Below, piece by piece: positions 15,363 to 27,485 of a DNA stretch of 64,000 nucleotides. Under the pieces are notes generated by a model. It did not search any database. It saw only the letters and a list, made by a program, of their open reading frames with translations, and was not told the DNA's origin. Position numbers and translations under genes: made by a program. Source of the DNA: Paenisporosarcina sp. OV554 (GTDB lineage: Bacteria; Bacillota; Bacilli; Bacillales_A; Planococcaceae); assembly GCF_003058165.1 (NCBI RefSeq), contig NZ_QBUC01000017.1, forward strand, positions 1 through 64,000, in the 5' to 3' direction. How positions within the stretch are numbered: position 1 is the stretch's first letter; the number at the start of each line of letters is the position of its first letter.

Positions 15363-18071
15363 ATGGCAAAAAGTAACTTGCATAATAGCCGTACTTCTTT
15401 CGACTTAAACGGGAAAACATATAACTATTACCGTTTAGCAGCGTTAGAAGAGGCAGGGATCGCAAATGTTTCCCGACTTCCTTATTCAATTAAAGTATTA
15501 CTTGAGTCCGTTTTACGCCAACACGACGGATATGTCATCAAAGATGACCACGTAGAAAAATTGGCAAACTGGGGTAAAGACGTTGATCCGGAGGCGGAAG
15601 TTCCGTTCAAACCATCACGTGTTATCCTTCAAGATTTCACTGGTGTACCAGTAGTAGTAGACTTAGCAGCACTTCGTTCAGCAATGGCTGAAATGGGTGG
15701 GGATCCGGATAAAATCAACCCGGCAATACCGGTTGACTTAGTTATTGACCACTCTGTACAAGTAGACAAATACGGTACAGCTGATTCACTTCGTATTAAC
15801 ATGGAATTAGAGTTTGAACGTAATGCAGAGCGTTACCAGTTCCTTAGCTGGGCTCAAAAAGCATATGATAACTACCGTGCTGTACCACCAGCAACAGGTA
15901 TTGTTCACCAAGTTAACTTAGAGTATTTAGCAAACGTTGTTCATGCAGTTAAAAATGAAGAAGGTACATACGAAACGTATCCAGATACTTTAGTAGGTAC
16001 TGACTCTCATACAACTATGATTAATGGTATCGGTGTTCTTGGATGGGGCGTTGGAGGGATCGAAGCTGAAGCAGGAATGCTTGGTCAACCGTCATATTTC
16101 CCAATTCCTGAAGTTATCGGAGTTAAATTAACTGGTGATCTTCCAAACGGTACAACAGCTACTGACTTAGCACTTAAAGTAACTGAAGTACTTCGTAAAA
16201 AAGGTGTAGTAGGTAAATTCGTTGAGTTCTTCGGAGCTGGCGTAACGAACCTTCCACTTGCTGACCGTGCAACAATTGCTAACATGGCTCCTGAGTACGG
16301 CGCAACTTGTGGTTTCTTCCCAGTTGATGAAGAAGCACTTGATTACATGCGTTTAACTAGCCGGGACGCTGAACACATTCAAGTAGTTAAAGAATATTTA
16401 ACTGTTAACGGAATGTTCTTTACAGTTGATAATGAAGATCCAATTTACACGGATGTTGTGGAACTTGATTTATCAACAATTGAACCAAACATGTCTGGAC
16501 CTAAACGTCCACAAGACTTAATTCCATTGTCTGAAATGAAACTTGAGTTCAATAAAGCTGTAGTTGCTCCTCAAGGCAACCAAGGATTCGGTTTATCTAA
16601 AAAAGAATTTAATAAATCTGCAACAGTTACACTAGATGGTAATGAAGTGACAATTCCTACAGGCGCTATTGGAATTGCAGCCATTACATCTTGTACAAAT
16701 ACTTCTAATCCATTCGTTATGATTGGTGCCGGTCTTGTTGCAAAAAAAGCAGCAGAAAAAGGCTTGCGTCCACCAGCATACGTGAAAACTTCACTTGCAC
16801 CAGGTTCAAAAGTAGTAACAGGTTACTTACGTGATGCTGGACTTCTTGAGCCATTAAGTGCTGTAGGATTTGACTTAGTTGGTTACGGTTGTACGACTTG
16901 TATCGGTAACTCAGGTCCAATGCTTCCTGAAATCGAAAAAGGGATCATCGAAAACGACTTACTAATTACGTCTGTTCTTTCTGGTAACCGTAACTTTGAA
17001 GGTCGTATTCACCCATTAGTGAAAGGAAACTACTTAGCTTCACCACCACTTGTAGTTGCCTATGCATTAGCAGGTACAGTTGATATTGATCTTCAAAACG
17101 AATCACTTGGTAAAGATCAAGCAGGAAACGATGTATTCTTTGCTGACATCTGGCCAACAACTGAAGAAGTTAAAGAAGTTCTTCTTAAAACAGTAACACC
17201 AGAATTGTTCCGCAGTGAATATGAACGTGTATTCAATGAAAACGAGCGTTGGAATGCGATTGAAACATCAAATGATTCATTATATACTTTTGATGAAGAT
17301 TCAACGTATATTCAAAACCCTCCTTACTTTGAAGGTTTAGCAATTGAGCCTAGCCCTATTCAGACACTAGCTGGACTTCGTGTAGTTGCGAAATTCGGTG
17401 ATTCAATTACGACTGACCATATTTCACCAGCAGGTGCGATTGGTAAAGATACGCCAGCAGGTAAATACTTGCGTGAACGCGGCGTAGCTGTACGCGACTT
17501 TAACTCATATGGTTCACGTCGTGGTAGTCATGATGTTATGATGCGCGGTACATTTGCGAACATTCGTATTCGTAACCAAATCGCAGCTGGTACAGAAGGT
17601 GGATTTACAACTTACTGGCCAAATGGCGAAATCATGGCTATCTATGATGCAGCAATGAAATACCAACAAGACGGCACTGGCTTAGTTGTTTTAGCAGGTA
17701 AAGATTACGGTATGGGATCTTCACGTGACTGGGCAGCAAAAGGCACAAACCTTCTAGGTATTAAAACAGTTCTTGCTGAAAGTTACGAACGTATTCACCG
17801 TTCAAACTTAGTTATGATGGGTGTTTTACCTCTTCAATACTTGGCAGGTCAAAGTGCAGAAACACTTGGTTTGACAGGAAAAGAAGAAATCAGCGTAAAC
17901 ATTGCTGAAGGCGTAAAACCTCGTGATATCTTAACAGTTAAAGCTGTTTCTGCTGACGGTTCTGTAAAAGAATTCGACGTATTAGCTCGTTTCGATTCAG
18001 AAGTAGAAGTTGATTACTATCGTCATGGTGGTATCTTACCAATGGTATTACGTGACAAATTGAAAAACTAA
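15363..18071 (+). CDS. citB: Aconitate hydratase (aconitase)
   Basis: Converts citrate to isocitrate in the TCA cycle; in Bacillus the apo-form also binds RNA. The 902 residues have the standard length. The Fe4S4 cluster cysteines are in [10 protein letters not shown] (about 443) and [12 protein letters not shown] (about 509 and 512). The substrate-binding segments [20 protein letters not shown] and [11 protein letters not shown] are present. AAAGGAGGA lies 7 nt upstream. It heads the conserved citB-yneP-yneQ-yneR-plsY-parE-parC neighbourhood known from B. subtilis. TATAAT at 15253-15258 may be its -10, but I could not place a -35 or a CcpC site with confidence. Confidence 0.98.
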   Translation: MAKSNLHNSRTSFDLNGKTYNYYRLAALEEAGIANVSRLPYSIKVLLESVLRQHDGYVIKDDHVEKLANWGKDVDPEAEVPFKPSRVILQDFTGVPVVVDLAALRSAMAEMGGDPDKINPAIPVDLVIDHSVQVDKYGTADSLRINMELEFERNAERYQFLSWAQKAYDNYRAVPPATGIVHQVNLEYLANVVHAVKNEEGTYETYPDTLVGTDSHTTMINGIGVLGWGVGGIEAEAGMLGQPSYFPIPEVIGVKLTGDLPNGTTATDLALKVTEVLRKKGVVGKFVEFFGAGVTNLPLADRATIANMAPEYGATCGFFPVDEEALDYMRLTSRDAEHIQVVKEYLTVNGMFFTVDNEDPIYTDVVELDLSTIEPNMSGPKRPQDLIPLSEMKLEFNKAVVAPQGNQGFGLSKKEFNKSATVTLDGNEVTIPTGAIGIAAITSCTNTSNPFVMIGAGLVAKKAAEKGLRPPAYVKTSLAPGSKVVTGYLRDAGLLEPLSAVGFDLVGYGCTTCIGNSGPMLPEIEKGIIENDLLITSVLSGNRNFEGRIHPLVKGNYLASPPLVVAYALAGTVDIDLQNESLGKDQAGNDVFFADIWPTTEEVKEVLLKTVTPELFRSEYERVFNENERWNAIETSNDSLYTFDEDSTYIQNPPYFEGLAIEPSPIQTLAGLRVVAKFGDSITTDHISPAGAIGKDTPAGKYLRERGVAVRDFNSYGSRRGSHDVMMRGTFANIRIRNQIAAGTEGGFTTYWPNGEIMAIYDAAMKYQQDGTGLVVLAGKDYGMGSSRDWAAKGTNLLGIKTVLAESYERIHRSNLVMMGVLPLQYLAGQSAETLGLTGKEEISVNIAEGVKPRDILTVKAVSADGSVKEFDVLARFDSEVEVDYYRHGGILPMVLRDKLKN

Positions 18072-18082
18072 AGTATTTTAGA

Positions 18083-18112
18083 AGACTGTCCTTTTTGGAC
18101 AGTCTTTTTTTT
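18083..18112 (+). terminator. citB terminator
   Basis: AGACTGTCC / GGACAGTCT stem, 5-T loop, then a run of eight T. Confidence 0.92.
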
Positions 18113-18180
18113 GTTTAGAATGACAACCTTACAAATGTGCCTAGACATGCCTCATACCGAGTATTTCCTCTTGTGAATAA

Positions 18181-18981
<801 letters not shown>

Positions 18982-19054
18982 AGTAGAAGCGACAAGCATT
19001 ATCGCACCATTTTGTCGTCGTATTTTGTATAATGGGACTAGAGGTGACTTAATA

Positions 19055-19480
19055 ATGTTTATTAGTGAAAAGGAAATAGAAATACGTTATGCCGAAACAG
19101 ATCAAATGGGTGTTGTCTATCATGCCAACTATTTAGTATGGATGGAAATTGGTCGTACAGCATTAATAGAGGACTTGGGATACACGTATGCTGGATTAGA
19201 ACAAGAAGGCTACTTATCACCTGTTATTGATTTATCGATACAATATAAAGCGTCGATGAAATATGGTGAAAAAGCGACCGTTCGAACATGGGTGGAGTCA
19301 CATGGTAAACTTCGCACTACGTATGGTTATGAGATTTTACACAAGGATGGAACCATAGCGGCAACAGCTAAATCAGAACACGTATTAGTAAAGAAAGACA
19401 CGTTTCGACCGGTCTCATTGAAAAAAGTGGATGCCGATTGGGATGCTAAGTATACCGAAATAGCTATGGTGCAAGAATAA
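19055..19480 (+). CDS. yneP: Acyl-CoA thioesterase YneP (hotdog fold)
   Basis: Hydrolyses acyl-CoA thioesters. The 141-residue protein has the 4-hydroxybenzoyl-CoA thioesterase (YbgC-like) signature RYAETDQMGVVYHANYLVWM, with the catalytic aspartate in ETDQMG and the YHANY motif. I start at ATG 19055 (GAGGTG upstream); the 19025 frame adds residues without homology. Its stop overlaps the yneQ start (TAATGG), so the two are translationally coupled. Placement matches B. subtilis yneP. Confidence 0.9.
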   Translation: MFISEKEIEIRYAETDQMGVVYHANYLVWMEIGRTALIEDLGYTYAGLEQEGYLSPVIDLSIQYKASMKYGEKATVRTWVESHGKLRTTYGYEILHKDGTIAATAKSEHVLVKKDTFRPVSLKKVDADWDAKYTEIAMVQE

Positions 19481-19782
19481 TGGCTTTTGGCATAAAACGA
19501 CCTGAACTCGTGTCATGGAAGGAAACTGTAAGCAGAGGCGAAATAGCGTTCCTAACTCATTACTGGGTAGATGAGCGATTCCCTGGATGTAAGACGGTGA
19601 CGAAAGTTGGTTGTTCAGATATTAATCGACTTATTACGTGGGGGACTCAATACGGATTAAAACCAGAGTGGATTGATTACAAAGAAGCTTATCCTCATTT
19701 TGATTTGTTTGGACAGCATCAACAAACGATTATGAAAAAAGAAGGCATGTTGAATCAATTAAACCGATTTGAACAAAAATAA
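19480..19782 (+). CDS. yneQ: YneQ-family conserved protein
   Basis: A 100-residue soluble protein of unknown function, recognised from its order (yneP-yneQ-yneR-plsY) and size as the YneQ counterpart. Visible features: VSWKETVSRGEIAFLTHYWV, CKTVTKVGCSDINRL and WIDYKEAYPHFDLFG. The ATG overlaps the yneP stop by one base. It ends in a very strong hairpin shared with yneR. Confidence 0.8.
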   Translation: MAFGIKRPELVSWKETVSRGEIAFLTHYWVDERFPGCKTVTKVGCSDINRLITWGTQYGLKPEWIDYKEAYPHFDLFGQHQQTIMKKEGMLNQLNRFEQK

Positions 19783-19818
19783 TAATCCACTAAGAGTAGT
19801 CACTCTTAGTGGATTATT
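19781..19818. terminator. Bidirectional terminator between yneQ and yneR
   Basis: A perfect 17-bp stem (AATAATCCACTAAGAGT and its complement) with an AGTC loop. It separates the convergent yneQ and yneR genes. Confidence 0.85.
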
Positions 19819-19822
19819 AACT

Positions 19823-20113
19823 TTACTTCTTATATGAATACGTAAGCTCTTGTAATTTCGAGTCAACATTGACGTGGAGATCATGACCGTCAAAATACCA
19901 TACATCGCGATCTTCAATATAAAAATGGATGTTTTCTTCTATACGCTCAACAGACAGGTCCATGGGTTCTTCTTTCGTTACACCTAATGAGAAACCTTCA
20001 TGTAAAGGGCTTGAACCGCCGTATCGAGCATAAAATCGAACGTATTCTCCAGATGTGGTTTCCATTTCTTCTTTAAACCAGGTCATCGCTTCATTTGAAA
20101 TGATAATTTTCAT
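19823..20113 (-). CDS. yneR: HesB/YneR-family iron-sulfur-scaffold-like protein
   Basis: A 96-residue protein with the A-type scaffold (HesB/IscA) fold: MKIIISNEAMTWFKEEM, VRFYARYGGSSPLHEGFSLG and DVWYFDGHDLHVNVDSK. The cysteines that bind clusters in true A-type scaffolds are absent, as is usual for the YneR/YqkB subgroup, so a direct iron-sulfur role is doubtful. It is divergent from nothing and lies 36 nt downstream of plsY on the same strand, likely in one transcript. Confidence 0.85.
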   Translation of the reverse strand: MKIIISNEAMTWFKEEMETTSGEYVRFYARYGGSSPLHEGFSLGVTKEEPMDLSVERIEENIHFYIEDRDVWYFDGHDLHVNVDSKLQELTYSYKK

Positions 20114-20149
20114 GTGAACATCAACCTTTCGTGGACTAATCTTATTGTA

Positions 20150-20755
20150 TTATATCCACTTTACTTTTGGCTCGGTTCCTGCTTTGATGCGGATAATATT
20201 CGCACGATGACGATATAATATAAAAGAAGATAATAAAACAATAACGACTAATAATGGAATATCTACTTCAAAGAATATATTATATGCAAGAGTATAAATG
20301 AGTGCTATTACTCCAAGAACCATTGACGTAAAAGAAACCATTTTGGATAGTTTCAACACGATAAAGAAAGACACAATCATAAGAAGGAATATCGGCCAGT
20401 GATACGCCAGTAACACACCTCCAGAAGTCGCAACAGCCTTGCCACCCTTGAAGTTAGCAAATATCGGATACATATGACCAATTACTGCGACTACCCCTAA
20501 AACGAGCGGGTGGATGTCTGTATCACTAAAGAAAGGAAGAAGCGGTAGTAAAGTAGCTGCTGTTCCTTTTAAAATGTCCATAATGGAAACAATTAAACCT
20601 GCTTTAAGTCCTAATATACGAAATGTATTAGTTCCGCCTAAGTTGCCACTTCCATGTTCGCGAATATCGATTTTATAGAAAAGTTTACCTATCCAAAGTG
20701 CTGAAGGTATCGATCCTAGTAAGTAAGCTAGTAATATGAGAATAACAATATTCAT
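20150..20755 (-). CDS. plsY: Glycerol-3-phosphate acyltransferase PlsY
   Basis: Uses acyl-phosphate to acylate glycerol-3-phosphate, the first membrane step of phospholipid synthesis. The 201-residue, five-helix protein has the three PlsY motifs: LGSIPSALWIGK with REHGSGNLGGTNTFR (about 33-47), then GHMYPIFANFKGGKAVATSGG (about 93-113, phosphate binding), and a C-terminal basic tail. AAAGGAG lies 7 nt before the ATG at 20755. It is divergent from parE; B. subtilis has yneT in this gap, which is missing here. Confidence 0.96.
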   Translation of the reverse strand: MNIVILILLAYLLGSIPSALWIGKLFYKIDIREHGSGNLGGTNTFRILGLKAGLIVSIMDILKGTAATLLPLLPFFSDTDIHPLVLGVVAVIGHMYPIFANFKGGKAVATSGGVLLAYHWPIFLLMIVSFFIVLKLSKMVSFTSMVLGVIALIYTLAYNIFFEVDIPLLVVIVLLSSFILYRHRANIIRIKAGTEPKVKWI

Positions 20756-20963
20756 AAAGTGCTCCTTTAAAATTAATTAGTATGTACTCTTAATATGTAA
20801 AACTAGTTTATCACTAGTCACAATCCGTCACAACGCATTATTTGAACTTTCATTCAAACAAGTTTAATAGTCGAAGTACTGTATTATAGCTAGAGACACA
20901 TTGCAAAGGCAGCATTCATTCTATACAATGAAAACATCTGTTTGTTTTTTGGAGGAGAAAGAT

Positions 20964-22937
20964 TTGGCGAAAAATCAATCATTAACAACTTATAACGACG
21001 ATGCAATTCAAGTACTCGAGGGACTTGAAGCGGTACGAAAACGTCCAGGAATGTATATTGGTTCTACTGATGCTAGAGGTTTGCACCATTTGGTGTATGA
21101 AATAGTCGACAACTCTGTAGATGAGACATTAGCAGGATATGGTCATCACATCATCGTAAATATCCATGAAGATCAAAGTATCAGTATTAGAGACTTTGGA
21201 CGTGGAATGCCTACTGGGATACATAAGACAGGAAAACCAACTCCGGAAGTCATCTTTACTGTACTTCACGCAGGAGGAAAATTCGGTCAAGGCGGTTATA
21301 AAACAAGTGGCGGCTTACACGGTGTTGGTGCTTCAGTAGTGAATGCCTTATCCTCATTTTTAGAAGTCACCATTCATCGTGACGGTAAAAAGTTTCGTCA
21401 ACGTTTTGAAAATGGCGGACACCCCGTAACAACACTTGAACATATTGGTTCAACAAAAGAATCTGGAACGTCTATTCATTTCCTACCCGATCCAACCATC
21501 TTTTCGGTAACTAAATACAACTATGAAACGATTTGTGAGCGATTACGTGAATCTGCCTTTTTATTAAAAGGATTAAAAATAGAGTTAAATGACTTACGTA
21601 ACGGCACACAAGATATCTTCTTTTATGAAACCGGAATTGAAGCATTCGTCGGTTATTTAAACGAAGAAAAAGATGTCTTACATCCAGTTTCATATGTTGA
21701 AGGAACTCAAGATGAGATTGAAGTTGAATTCGCTTTCCAGTTTAATGATGGCTATTCGGAAACGATTCTATCTTTTGTAAATAATGTGCGAACACGTGAC
21801 GGTGGAACGCATGAAACTGGTGCAAAATCAGCATTAACACGTGTCTTTAATGAATATGCACGAAAAACTAGTTTATTAAAAGAAAAAGATAAAAACCTAG
21901 AAGGAGCAGACATTCGTGAAGGGATTGCTGCAATCATCTCGGTACGTATACCTGAAGGAATCCTTCAATTTGAGGGACAAACGAAAGGTAAACTAGGAAC
22001 GAGTGAAGCTCGTGCAGCGGTTGATTCTGTAGTATCGGATAAACTCTTATATGTATTAGAAGAAAATGCAGAATTGAGTGCATCACTTGTTCGTAAAGCC
22101 ATTCGTGCACAACAAGCACGTGAAGCGGCACGCAAAGCCCGTGAAGATGCTCGTAGTGGAAAGAAATCAAAAAAATCTAGCTCGATCTTATCTGGGAAAT
22201 TAACTCCAGCCCAATCTCGAAATGCTGCAAAAAATGAACTGTATTTAGTCGAGGGAGATTCTGCGGGTGGTTCTGCTAAACAAGGACGTGACCGCACTTT
22301 CCAAGCTATTTTGCCTCTTCGTGGGAAAGTAATCAATACGGAAAAAGCGAAACTTGCAGACATTATGAAAAATGAAGAAATTTCGACGATTATTCATGCT
22401 ATTGGTGGGGGAGTAGGCGCTGATTTCTCTGTGCCAGACATTGCCTATGACAAAATTGTCATTATGACAGATGCCGATACAGATGGAGCACATATACAAG
22501 TGTTGTTGTTAACATTCTTCTATCGATACATGAAACCTTTAATAGAAGCGGGAAAAGTATATATCGCATTACCTCCACTGTATAAAGTTTATAAAGGGGT
22601 AGGGAAGAAAGAAGTTCTTATTTACGCATGGACTGAAGCCGAACTTGAAGTCGCAATTAAAAAAATTGGCAAAGGGTATTTGATTCAACGCTACAAAGGT
22701 TTAGGAGAAATGAATGCTATTCAATTATGGGAAACCACAATGAATCCTGAGACCAGAACGTTAATTCGAGTAGAGATTGATGATGATGCTCGTGCTGAAA
22801 GACGTATCACAACGTTAATGGGTGACAAAGTAGAACCTAGAAGACGTTGGATTGAAGGAAATGTTAATTTTGGTTTAGATGAGGACAGTAATATCTTAGA
22901 GAATGATCTCATCCATGCCGAGGAGGATTCAGAATGA
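20964..22937 (+). CDS. parE: DNA topoisomerase IV subunit B (ParE)
   Basis: ATPase subunit of topoisomerase IV, which unlinks replicated chromosomes. The 657-residue product has the GHKL ATPase domain (YEIVDNSVDETLAG, GLHGVGASVVNALSS), the transducer domain, and the Toprim domain with EGDSAGGSAKQGRDR and DADTDGAH, ending in IEGNVNFGLDED. Start TTG 20964 is preceded by GGAGGAGA and matches the known ParE N-terminus; the upstream frame from 20901 is less likely. Its last bases overlap parC by four (ATGA). Confidence 0.97.
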   Translation: MAKNQSLTTYNDDAIQVLEGLEAVRKRPGMYIGSTDARGLHHLVYEIVDNSVDETLAGYGHHIIVNIHEDQSISIRDFGRGMPTGIHKTGKPTPEVIFTVLHAGGKFGQGGYKTSGGLHGVGASVVNALSSFLEVTIHRDGKKFRQRFENGGHPVTTLEHIGSTKESGTSIHFLPDPTIFSVTKYNYETICERLRESAFLLKGLKIELNDLRNGTQDIFFYETGIEAFVGYLNEEKDVLHPVSYVEGTQDEIEVEFAFQFNDGYSETILSFVNNVRTRDGGTHETGAKSALTRVFNEYARKTSLLKEKDKNLEGADIREGIAAIISVRIPEGILQFEGQTKGKLGTSEARAAVDSVVSDKLLYVLEENAELSASLVRKAIRAQQAREAARKAREDARSGKKSKKSSSILSGKLTPAQSRNAAKNELYLVEGDSAGGSAKQGRDRTFQAILPLRGKVINTEKAKLADIMKNEEISTIIHAIGGGVGADFSVPDIAYDKIVIMTDADTDGAHIQVLLLTFFYRYMKPLIEAGKVYIALPPLYKVYKGVGKKEVLIYAWTEAELEVAIKKIGKGYLIQRYKGLGEMNAIQLWETTMNPETRTLIRVEIDDDARAERRITTLMGDKVEPRRRWIEGNVNFGLDEDSNILENDLIHAEEDSE

Positions 22938-25378
22938 CACAAACCGAACGTTATCAAGATTTACCACTAGAAGAAGTCATCGGCGACCGGTTTGGCCGTT
23001 ATAGTAAGTACATTATTCAAGATCGTGCCTTACCAGATGCACGAGATGGCTTAAAACCAGTACAACGTCGTATTTTATATGCAATGTTCCATGAAGGTAA
23101 CACGAACGAAAAGCCTTTCCGTAAATCGGCTAAAACCGTTGGTAATGTAATCGGTAACTATCATCCGCACGGTGATACATCCGTTTATGATGCTATGGTG
23201 CGAATGAGTCAAGACTGGAAAGTACGACATATGTTGATCGAAATGCACGGGAATAATGGTTCGGTAGATGGAGATCCTCCAGCTGCAATGCGTTATACAG
23301 AAGCACGTTTATCTGCTATCGCAGGTGAAATGTTACGAGATATCCAGAAACAAACCGTAGATCTTGTACAAAACTTTGATGACTCGGAACTAGAACCTAC
23401 TGTATTACCTGCTCGTTTTCCTAACTTATTAGTCAATGGAGCATCAGGTATTTCTGCAGGGTATGCAACAGACATGCCACCACATGCACTTCATGAAGTG
23501 TTAGATGCCGTATTAATGAGAATGAATAAACCTGAATCTACGGTTGATGACCTAATGACTGTTTTAAAAGGACCTGATTTTCCTACTGGCGGTATTATTC
23601 AAGGTGTCGACGGCATCAAAAAAGCATATGAAACCGGTAAAGGGAAAATTGTTGTTCGTTCAAAAGCCGACATTGAACCATTAAAAGGCGGAAAAGAGCA
23701 AATTGTCATTACCGAGATTCCTTTTGAAGTGAATAAAGCGGTGTTAATTCGAAAAATCGATGATCAACGTTTGGACAAACGGTTAGATGGTATTGCAGAT
23801 GTTCGTGATGAATCGGATCGAACTGGTTTGCGTATTGTTATAGAATTAAAAAAAGAAGTAGATGCACGAGGAATTCTTCAATTCTTATTTAAGAATACAG
23901 ATTTGCAAATTGCCTACAACTTTAACATGATTGCCATTCATAATCGTCGTCCAACCATGATGACACTTCCATTACTGCTAGATGCCTACATTGCACATCA
24001 AAAAGATGTCGTGACAAGACGATCTAATTTTGACTTACAAAAAGCAAAAGATCGTATTCATATTGTAGAAGGTTTAATGAAAGCATTGTCGATATTGGAC
24101 GAAGTGATTATTACCATTCGTCAATCACAAGACAAACGTGATGCGAAAAATAATTTAATTCGTGCATTTTCTTTCACTGAAGAACAAGCCGAAGCGATTG
24201 TTTCTCTACAACTGTATCGATTAACTAACACAGACATTACCGATTTGAGAAATGAAGAAGCAAGTCTTCAAAAATTAATTGGTGAGCTATTAGCCATCTT
24301 AAATAACGAATCCCAATTGGCAAAAGTTATCAAACAAGAGTTGCAAACAATACGTAAGCAATTTGCTGAGCCAAGAAGATCTATTATTGAAGATGAAATC
24401 GAAGAAATTAAAATAACATTAGATGTAATGATTCCAAGTGAAGAAGTCGTCGTTACTGTAACGAAGGATGGCTATGTAAAACGTACAAGCTCGCGTTCTT
24501 ATAGCGCTTCAAACGGTAAAGACTTCGCGATGAAAGAATCGGATTATTTGATATTTGAATCGATGATGAATACACAACATCACTTATTATTATTTACAAG
24601 CTTAGGCAATTATATTTATCAACCTATTCATGAGTTACCTGAAATTCGTTGGAAGGACTTAGGTCAACATGTTTCAAGCATTGTATCGCTTGATTCAAAT
24701 GAGACCATTATTAAAGCGATTCCAATCGACAAATTTGATGACACTCACTTTATTTTAGCTGTTTCCAAACTAGGTCAAATCAAACGTTCATCGCTTGCAG
24801 AATATCAGGTACAACGCTATTCTCGTGCGTTAAATACTATGAACTTGAAAAAAGGCGATCAAGTCGTTTATATAGATTTAGTTACACAAGCGGATGATGT
24901 CTTTATTGCGACTTTAAATGCTTATGCCGTTAGATTTAATATGGATGAAGTACCTGTAACTGGGGTTAAAACGGGTGGTGTGAAAGGGATTAACCTAAAA
25001 GACGGCGATGTTGTCGTAAATGCAACTACTATACCAGCTGATGCCCGTGGCGATCTATTCTTAGTCACACATCGTGGAGCCGTTAAAAAAATGTCCTTAA
25101 AAGAATTTGAGCAAGGCACTCGTGCTAAACGTGGAATTGTAGTATTACGCGAATTGAAATCGAATGCTCACCGAGTTAGTGGCGTATTCTATGTACAAGA
25201 CAATGAACAAGTGATTATCGAGACAGCAAAAGGAGTTCGTGAAGTAGTTGATACGAAACCTATCCGATTATCCGATCGTTATTCTAACGGTTCATTTATT
25301 GTCGATACAGATAAAGATGGAGCTGTCGAACGTATTTGGAAAGTCCTGAAGAAAACCATCGAAAGCAAGAAATCTTGA
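22934..25378 (+). CDS. parC: DNA topoisomerase IV subunit A (ParC)
   Basis: Breakage-reunion subunit of topoisomerase IV, 814 residues. The catalytic tyrosine is in [10 protein letters not shown] (about 121). The winged-helix region has [16 protein letters not shown]. At the positions equal to E. coli ParC Ser80 and Glu84 it carries threonine and aspartate. The C-terminal beta-pinwheel repeats follow ([23 protein letters not shown]). Overlap with parE ensures coupled translation. Confidence 0.97.
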   Translation: MTQTERYQDLPLEEVIGDRFGRYSKYIIQDRALPDARDGLKPVQRRILYAMFHEGNTNEKPFRKSAKTVGNVIGNYHPHGDTSVYDAMVRMSQDWKVRHMLIEMHGNNGSVDGDPPAAMRYTEARLSAIAGEMLRDIQKQTVDLVQNFDDSELEPTVLPARFPNLLVNGASGISAGYATDMPPHALHEVLDAVLMRMNKPESTVDDLMTVLKGPDFPTGGIIQGVDGIKKAYETGKGKIVVRSKADIEPLKGGKEQIVITEIPFEVNKAVLIRKIDDQRLDKRLDGIADVRDESDRTGLRIVIELKKEVDARGILQFLFKNTDLQIAYNFNMIAIHNRRPTMMTLPLLLDAYIAHQKDVVTRRSNFDLQKAKDRIHIVEGLMKALSILDEVIITIRQSQDKRDAKNNLIRAFSFTEEQAEAIVSLQLYRLTNTDITDLRNEEASLQKLIGELLAILNNESQLAKVIKQELQTIRKQFAEPRRSIIEDEIEEIKITLDVMIPSEEVVVTVTKDGYVKRTSSRSYSASNGKDFAMKESDYLIFESMMNTQHHLLLFTSLGNYIYQPIHELPEIRWKDLGQHVSSIVSLDSNETIIKAIPIDKFDDTHFILAVSKLGQIKRSSLAEYQVQRYSRALNTMNLKKGDQVVYIDLVTQADDVFIATLNAYAVRFNMDEVPVTGVKTGGVKGINLKDGDVVVNATTIPADARGDLFLVTHRGAVKKMSLKEFEQGTRAKRGIVVLRELKSNAHRVSGVFYVQDNEQVIIETAKGVREVVDTKPIRLSDRYSNGSFIVDTDKDGAVERIWKVLKKTIESKKS

Positions 25379-25390
25379 AAGGGTACAACT

Positions 25391-25413
25391 AGGGAGCTAT
25401 TATAGCTTCCTTT
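25391..25413 (+). terminator. Weak terminator after parC
   Basis: GGGAGCTA / TAGCTTCC stem with one G-T pair and short T run. Confidence 0.5.
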
Positions 25414-25432
25414 GTTGTAAACAGGGGAATGT

Positions 25433-26653
25433 ATGTGGAAGAATCGAAATGTGTGGATTATTTTAGTTGGTGAAATGATTGCCGGACTTGGGTTGTGGAG
25501 CGGAATCATTGGGAATTTGGAGTTTATGCAAGTACGAATTCCTTCAGATTTCTTGAAATCTGTTATTATGGCCATTGGTTTGTTAGCTGGTATTTTAGTT
25601 GGGCCACTAGCTGGAAAAGTTATTGATCAATCGAAGAAAAAGACTGTCCTATTAATTTCAGGATTTGGTCGAATGATTAGTGTTAGTTTTATGTTAATAG
25701 CTATTGGTACGGGCTCTATATGGTGGATGGTCGCATTTATGATTAGCATCCAACTGTCAGCAGCATTTTATTTTCCAGCTTTGCAAGCCACGATTCCATT
25801 AGTCGTAAAAGATGAAAATTTACTACAAATGAATGGATGGCATATGAACGTAGCAACGATGGCACGCGTTATAGGAACAGCGCTTGCTGGAGTAGTATTA
25901 GTTTATTGGTCGTTAGATTCACTTTATTACATGTCAATCATTGCTTATGGTGGCTTGTTAATCACTACCTATCTGTTACGTATCGATGAGGAAGAGGGGA
26001 AAGAGGCAAAAGTAAAAGTTTCTGCACCTGGTAAGGGCGGATTTATGGAAGTCTTTCCAATATTAAAATCGTACCCAGCTGTCATGATGACGTTAGTAAT
26101 GACTTTAATTCCATTGTTATTTATCGGATCATTTAACTTACTTGTCATCAATATTAGTGAAATGCAAGATTCAGCATCGATTAAAGGAACCATTTACGCT
26201 GCAGAAGGAATTGCGTTTATGATTGGTACAATTGTTGTGAAATATATCGCTAAAAAATGGAGTACAAGTACGATATTATTTTTCTTTGCATTTATTATCG
26301 GTTTAGCAGAGCTAATTTTAATATTTGCTGCTAGTCCAGTATTATCGGTAACAGCTTTTGCAGTGTTCGGATTTGCAGTTGGTAGTTTTTTCCCAACAGC
26401 AATGACAATTTTCCAGAAGCAGATGCCAAAAGCGTTCCATGGAAGATTTTTCTCATTCCGAAATATGTTGGAGCGAGTGATTTTTCAAGTAGTTTTGTTA
26501 GCAACAGGAGCATTATTAGATTTAATTGGCTTACAATGGATGGTCGTCGTGTTTGGAGTACTCAGTTTATCACTAACAACGATTTTCTTAATTCAAATGA
26601 AGCAAAGAAATATTAAACTAGATACAAATGATCAAACCATCGAAATTGCTTAA
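25433..26653 (+). CDS. MFS transporter, 12 helices
   Basis: A 406-residue major facilitator superfamily exporter-like protein of the MFS_3 (enterobactin exporter-like) type. It has two bundles of six hydrophobic helices split by a charged loop (RIDEEEGKEAKVKVSAPGKG, about 183-202). The A-like motif GPLAGKVIDQSKKKT is between helices 2 and 3. Substrate unknown. AGGGGAATGT precedes the ATG. It follows parC at 54 nt with only a weak hairpin between them. Confidence 0.85.
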   Translation: MWKNRNVWIILVGEMIAGLGLWSGIIGNLEFMQVRIPSDFLKSVIMAIGLLAGILVGPLAGKVIDQSKKKTVLLISGFGRMISVSFMLIAIGTGSIWWMVAFMISIQLSAAFYFPALQATIPLVVKDENLLQMNGWHMNVATMARVIGTALAGVVLVYWSLDSLYYMSIIAYGGLLITTYLLRIDEEEGKEAKVKVSAPGKGGFMEVFPILKSYPAVMMTLVMTLIPLLFIGSFNLLVINISEMQDSASIKGTIYAAEGIAFMIGTIVVKYIAKKWSTSTILFFFAFIIGLAELILIFAASPVLSVTAFAVFGFAVGSFFPTAMTIFQKQMPKAFHGRFFSFRNMLERVIFQVVLLATGALLDLIGLQWMVVVFGVLSLSLTTIFLIQMKQRNIKLDTNDQTIEIA

Positions 26654-26668
26654 TTTCGATGGTTTTTT
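26635..26668 (+). terminator. Terminator overlapping the MFS gene end
   Basis: AACCATCGAAATT / AATTTCGATGGTT stem with a 4-nt loop and six T. The last codons and the stop lie in the stem. Confidence 0.92.
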
Positions 26669-26813
26669 CTGTTTTGTCTCACTGTTACAAGTATACTTGG
26701 TTACTGAGATGCAACTTCCTATAATTTATATTATGTCAACTAAAATATAATTAATAAAATAAGGAGTTCTCATTTTCCTTTGAGACTGACGAGTGACACA
26801 AAAGCTTAGACTC

Positions 26814-27449
26814 TCACTCTTTGCAACACAGTCTAAACTTTTGTGTCAAAAAAATTACGAACTCAAGTTCACCAGATCTTCTATTTATGGTTGTAATTTT
26901 GGTACTTCCAATTGAATCTTTAATGTTAACAAATTGATGCATACCTAATACACAACAAAGGTTAGTTTCTTTATTGATTATTAAAACGATGTTAATTTCA
27001 TTTAGAATATTGTTGTTAAGATGGTTTTTGTAATTTGTATTTATTAATACTCTGTTAGTAAAAACAACTAATACTGAAAAGACTTGAAGAACAAAGTTTA
27101 AAATATCTTCTAGATTTATTCGTTCTTTATTCATTATATTAAAAATCGAATTAATTACAGAATCAAAATACTTTGCTGCAGTCTTAATTTCATCAATGTA
27201 ATCAGGAGTTATATTAAAGCCATTATCTATTTCTTTAACGGAACCTAAACCCTCGCATATTTTACGCCAAAGTAAGTAACAACATATATTATCATTTACA
27301 TCTTGTTCTAGACCTCTTACTAATAATTTGATTGCATAAAATTCTTTTTTTGATAAAGCTTTTTTTATATCTTTAACTATTGATGAATAAATGTACTTGG
27401 ATTGTTTATATAGGTTTCTTAATTCCCCCTCCCCATTGTATCCCTGCCA
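26814..27449 (-). pseudogene. AT-rich gene remnant lacking its 5' end
   Basis: A frame of about 211 codons is open from 27449 down to a TAA at 26814 but has no usable start: the first ATG is residue 106 and no ribosome site precedes it. The upstream part reads FYAIKLLVRGLEQDVNDNIC and CYLLWRKICEGLGSVKEIDN; the rest is hydrophobic (ILNFVLQVFSVLVVFTNRVL). I do not recognise it. Composition is far more AT-rich than parC. The frame ends at the junction with the Mur ligase fragment, so it was probably cut by a rearrangement. Confidence 0.55.
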
Positions 27450-27485
27450 TTAATATCGGGTTTTACACTCCTGATTGCGGAAATT

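Noticed and set aside
15363-18071. Several minus-strand open frames inside citB
   Set aside because: They are antisense shadows of a complete aconitase with no ribosome sites and low-complexity translations.
20901-20963. Longer N-terminus for ParE beginning at 20901
   Set aside because: The extra residues do not resemble ParE, and TTG 20964 has GGAGGAG at the right distance and starts the conserved sequence.
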